Origin: an uncultured Alphaproteobacteria bacterium
Lineage (GTDB): Bacteria > Pseudomonadota > Alphaproteobacteria > Rhodobacterales > Rhodobacteraceae
Direction: 5' to 3'
Assembly: GCA_902596985.1 (NCBI GenBank)
Contig: CACJWR010000016.1
Location: 1-34,017 of the forward strand
Length of the DNA stretch: 34,017 bases
Both the position numbers and the translations under genes were made by a program. Below are positions 33,861-34,017 of the stretch, piece by piece (the first letter of the stretch is position 1; each line of letters begins with the position of its first letter). The notes beneath the pieces were generated by a model. It did no database searches and was not told where the DNA came from. It saw only the letters and a list, made by a program, of their open reading frames with translations.

Positions 33861-34017
33861 TTGGGAAAAGTATCAATAAAAAAAAAGCTCTTTAAAGTTG
33901 AGGAGATTGAACATCTCACAATAGAAATGCCAGACGGAATTAAACTTTCAGCTAAAGTTTGGAAGCCGATTAGTAAAAAATCTGAAAGATTTCCAGTAGT
34001 CTTAGAATATATCCCTT
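33861..34017 (+). CDS. CocE/NonD-type (X-Pro dipeptidyl-peptidase fold) hydrolase, 3'-partial
   Basis: Only 52 residues are in the window. IEMPDGIKLSAKVWKP followed by FPVVLEYIP matches the N-terminus of CocE/NonD-family alpha/beta hydrolases (consensus 'ipMrDGvrLaa..w.P ... P.ilEyiPYrk'). Start TTG 33861 directly follows the upstream stop, with AAGG ten bases before it; the conserved MPDG segment begins about 22 residues later. The reading frame is open to the last base. The nucleophile serine, acid and histidine lie beyond the window, so activity cannot be judged. Probably cotranscribed with the FAD oxidoreductase. Confidence 0.72.
   Translation, partial: MGKVSIKKKLFKVEEIEHLTIEMPDGIKLSAKVWKPISKKSERFPVVLEYIP

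Noticed and set aside
1-34017. tRNA, rRNA, CRISPR arrays, insertion sequences or prophage genes
   Set aside because: Gaps are too short to hold them, and no transposase, integrase, repeat array or terminal repeats were seen by eye.

Overview
The window is a compact, AT-rich stretch of bacterial chromosome. It holds 33 protein-coding genes, the first and last cut by the window edges. No intergenic gap exceeds about 135 bases. I see no RNA genes, insertion sequences, CRISPR arrays or phage genes. Late-acting aerobic cobalamin genes (cobE, cobF, cobL), a TupABC tungstate importer, several acyl-CoA catabolic genes and the tight spacing suggest a streamlined, probably marine, alphaproteobacterium. 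That assignment is inference from gene content and was not tested by phylogeny.

Layout. (1) 1-5578, plus strand: a cobalamin operon cobL(partial)-cobE-cobM-cobB-cobA-cobF-cobP, with overlapping or abutting genes. (2) 5618-6887, minus: rpe followed by a thioredoxin-fold protein. (3) 6931-7923, plus: a zeta-crystallin-type quinone oxidoreductase. (4) 17820 down to 7926, minus: a seven-gene run of AtuA-family protein, acyl-CoA ligase, acyl-CoA carboxylase carboxyltransferase, enoyl-CoA hydratase, biotin carboxylase/biotin carrier subunit, nitronate-monooxygenase-like flavoprotein and TIGR03084-like protein. An acyl-CoA dehydrogenase diverges from its 5' end (17903-19045). Together these make an acyclic-terpene/leucine-type (atu/liu-like) route: CoA activation, dehydrogenation, biotin-dependent gamma-carboxylation and hydration. 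(5) 19069-20055, minus: a second quinone oxidoreductase. (6) 20188-26852, plus: a bifunctional hydratase/3-hydroxyacyl-CoA dehydrogenase, two adjacent acyl-CoA dehydrogenases that probably form one heteromeric enzyme, then tupB-tupC-tupA. (7) 31659 down to 26866, minus: a five-gene run of family 2 glycosyltransferase, nucleosidase-like protein, spore-photoproduct-lyase-like radical SAM protein, short-chain dehydrogenase (apparently starting at ATT) and amidase. (8) 31778-34017, plus: a VTT/TVP38 membrane protein, an FAD oxidoreductase and the start of a CocE/NonD-type hydrolase.

The two blocks most likely to hold something undescribed are the atu-like carboxylase operon, which carries accessory genes absent from the Pseudomonas atu cluster, and the operon pairing a radical SAM SPL-like protein with a nucleosidase. 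The tungstate importer directly behind the heteromeric acyl-CoA dehydrogenase is also unexpected. Many genes use TTG or GTG starts, and several starts were decided by Shine-Dalgarno (SD) position rather than by the longest reading frame.
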